Shown here in pieces: positions 63,877 through 64,000 of a stretch of 64,000 nt of DNA. The notes under the pieces are model-generated. The model was not told the origin of the DNA, did not search any database, and worked only from the letters and a program-made list of their open reading frames with translations. The position numbers and the translations under genes are program-made. This stretch comes from Prorocentrum cordatum. Taxonomy: Eukaryota > Sar > Dinophyceae > Prorocentrales > Prorocentraceae. The stretch is taken from NCBI GenBank assembly GCA_963575745.1, contig CAUYUJ010005692.1:62001-126000 (forward strand), written 5' to 3'. Each line of letters opens with the position of its first letter. Position 1 is the first letter of the stretch.

Positions 63877-64000
63877 CTGGGCCGCCAGGCGCCCAGCGTC
63901 GCGCTCCGCTCGCTCCAGCAGCGCGCCCCTCTCGGCCTCCAACTCCTGCGCGCGACGGCGCAGCCGCGCCCCCTCCGCCTCCAGCTCGCCCGCGCGCGCG
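63877..64000 (-). CDS. coiled-coil gene exon, continues beyond the right edge
   Basis: The frame reads ELEAEGARLRRRAQELEAER, then GALLERAERDAGRLAAQ, ending at CAG|GCTCGA (GC-type donor). The same frame meets TGA 3 nt later, so the exon must end here or the protein stops. Continuous coiled coil. It opens the exon series 63230, 59529, 58656, 57763, 57103 on this strand; the true start lies outside the window. Confidence 0.6.

Overview
The window looks like nuclear DNA of a dinoflagellate. The strongest evidence is a 22/22 match, on the minus strand at 8097-8076, to the dinoflagellate spliced-leader (SL) sequence, located exactly at the 5' end of a LINE-type retrotransposon. GC-rich sequence, very low gene density, small phase-0 exons with GA and GC intron donors and AG|G acceptors, and several LINE relatives with a C-terminal RNase H fit the same reading. 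The species cannot be named from the sequence. There are no bacterial-type operons, ribosome binding sites, rRNA, tRNA or CRISPR arrays, and I recognise no promoter or terminator.

Layout. 1-1294: possible exon, a degenerate 70-bp tandem repeat and a TA-flanked MITE. 1295-8098: an almost full-length LINE on the minus strand (SL, ORF1 with zinc finger and coiled coil, then endonuclease-RT-RNase H-zinc tail) between 16-bp target-site duplications. 8101-11663: a (GGA)n tract carrying a second, 5'-truncated plus-strand LINE whose RT-RNase H frame is intact. 13006-13863: a DUF579/IRX15-like (Polysacc_synt_4) coding frame, the clearest cellular gene. 13.9-22.4 kb: minisatellites, microsatellites and members of a composite repeat family. 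22.9-26.5 kb: a frame-broken RT element with a possible ORF1 in front. 26.8-47 kb: MITEs, four copies of a fold-back element, many minisatellites, weak exon candidates and a LINE RNase H scrap. 47.6-50.25 kb: a third LINE lineage on the minus strand, split by a minisatellite-bearing inverted-repeat element. 50.2-55.8 kb: composite repeats, including five identical 90-bp units, and an inverted pair of another repeat. 57.1-64.0 kb: at least six small exons of a minus-strand coiled-coil gene, running in from beyond the right edge, with repeats in its introns.

How it fits together. Cellular coding is confined to the DUF579 frame, the coiled-coil exons and a few low-confidence exon candidates. Most of the rest is mobile or repeat DNA. 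A recurring design is a non-autonomous element with short conserved ends and a minisatellite or microsatellite core that varies in length. Several such elements can be bounded by target duplications or, in one case, by restoring the interrupted LINE frame. One composite family has donor-like and acceptor-like ends in one orientation, and one copy ends exactly at a 3' splice site of the coiled-coil gene, so an introner-like role is worth testing.
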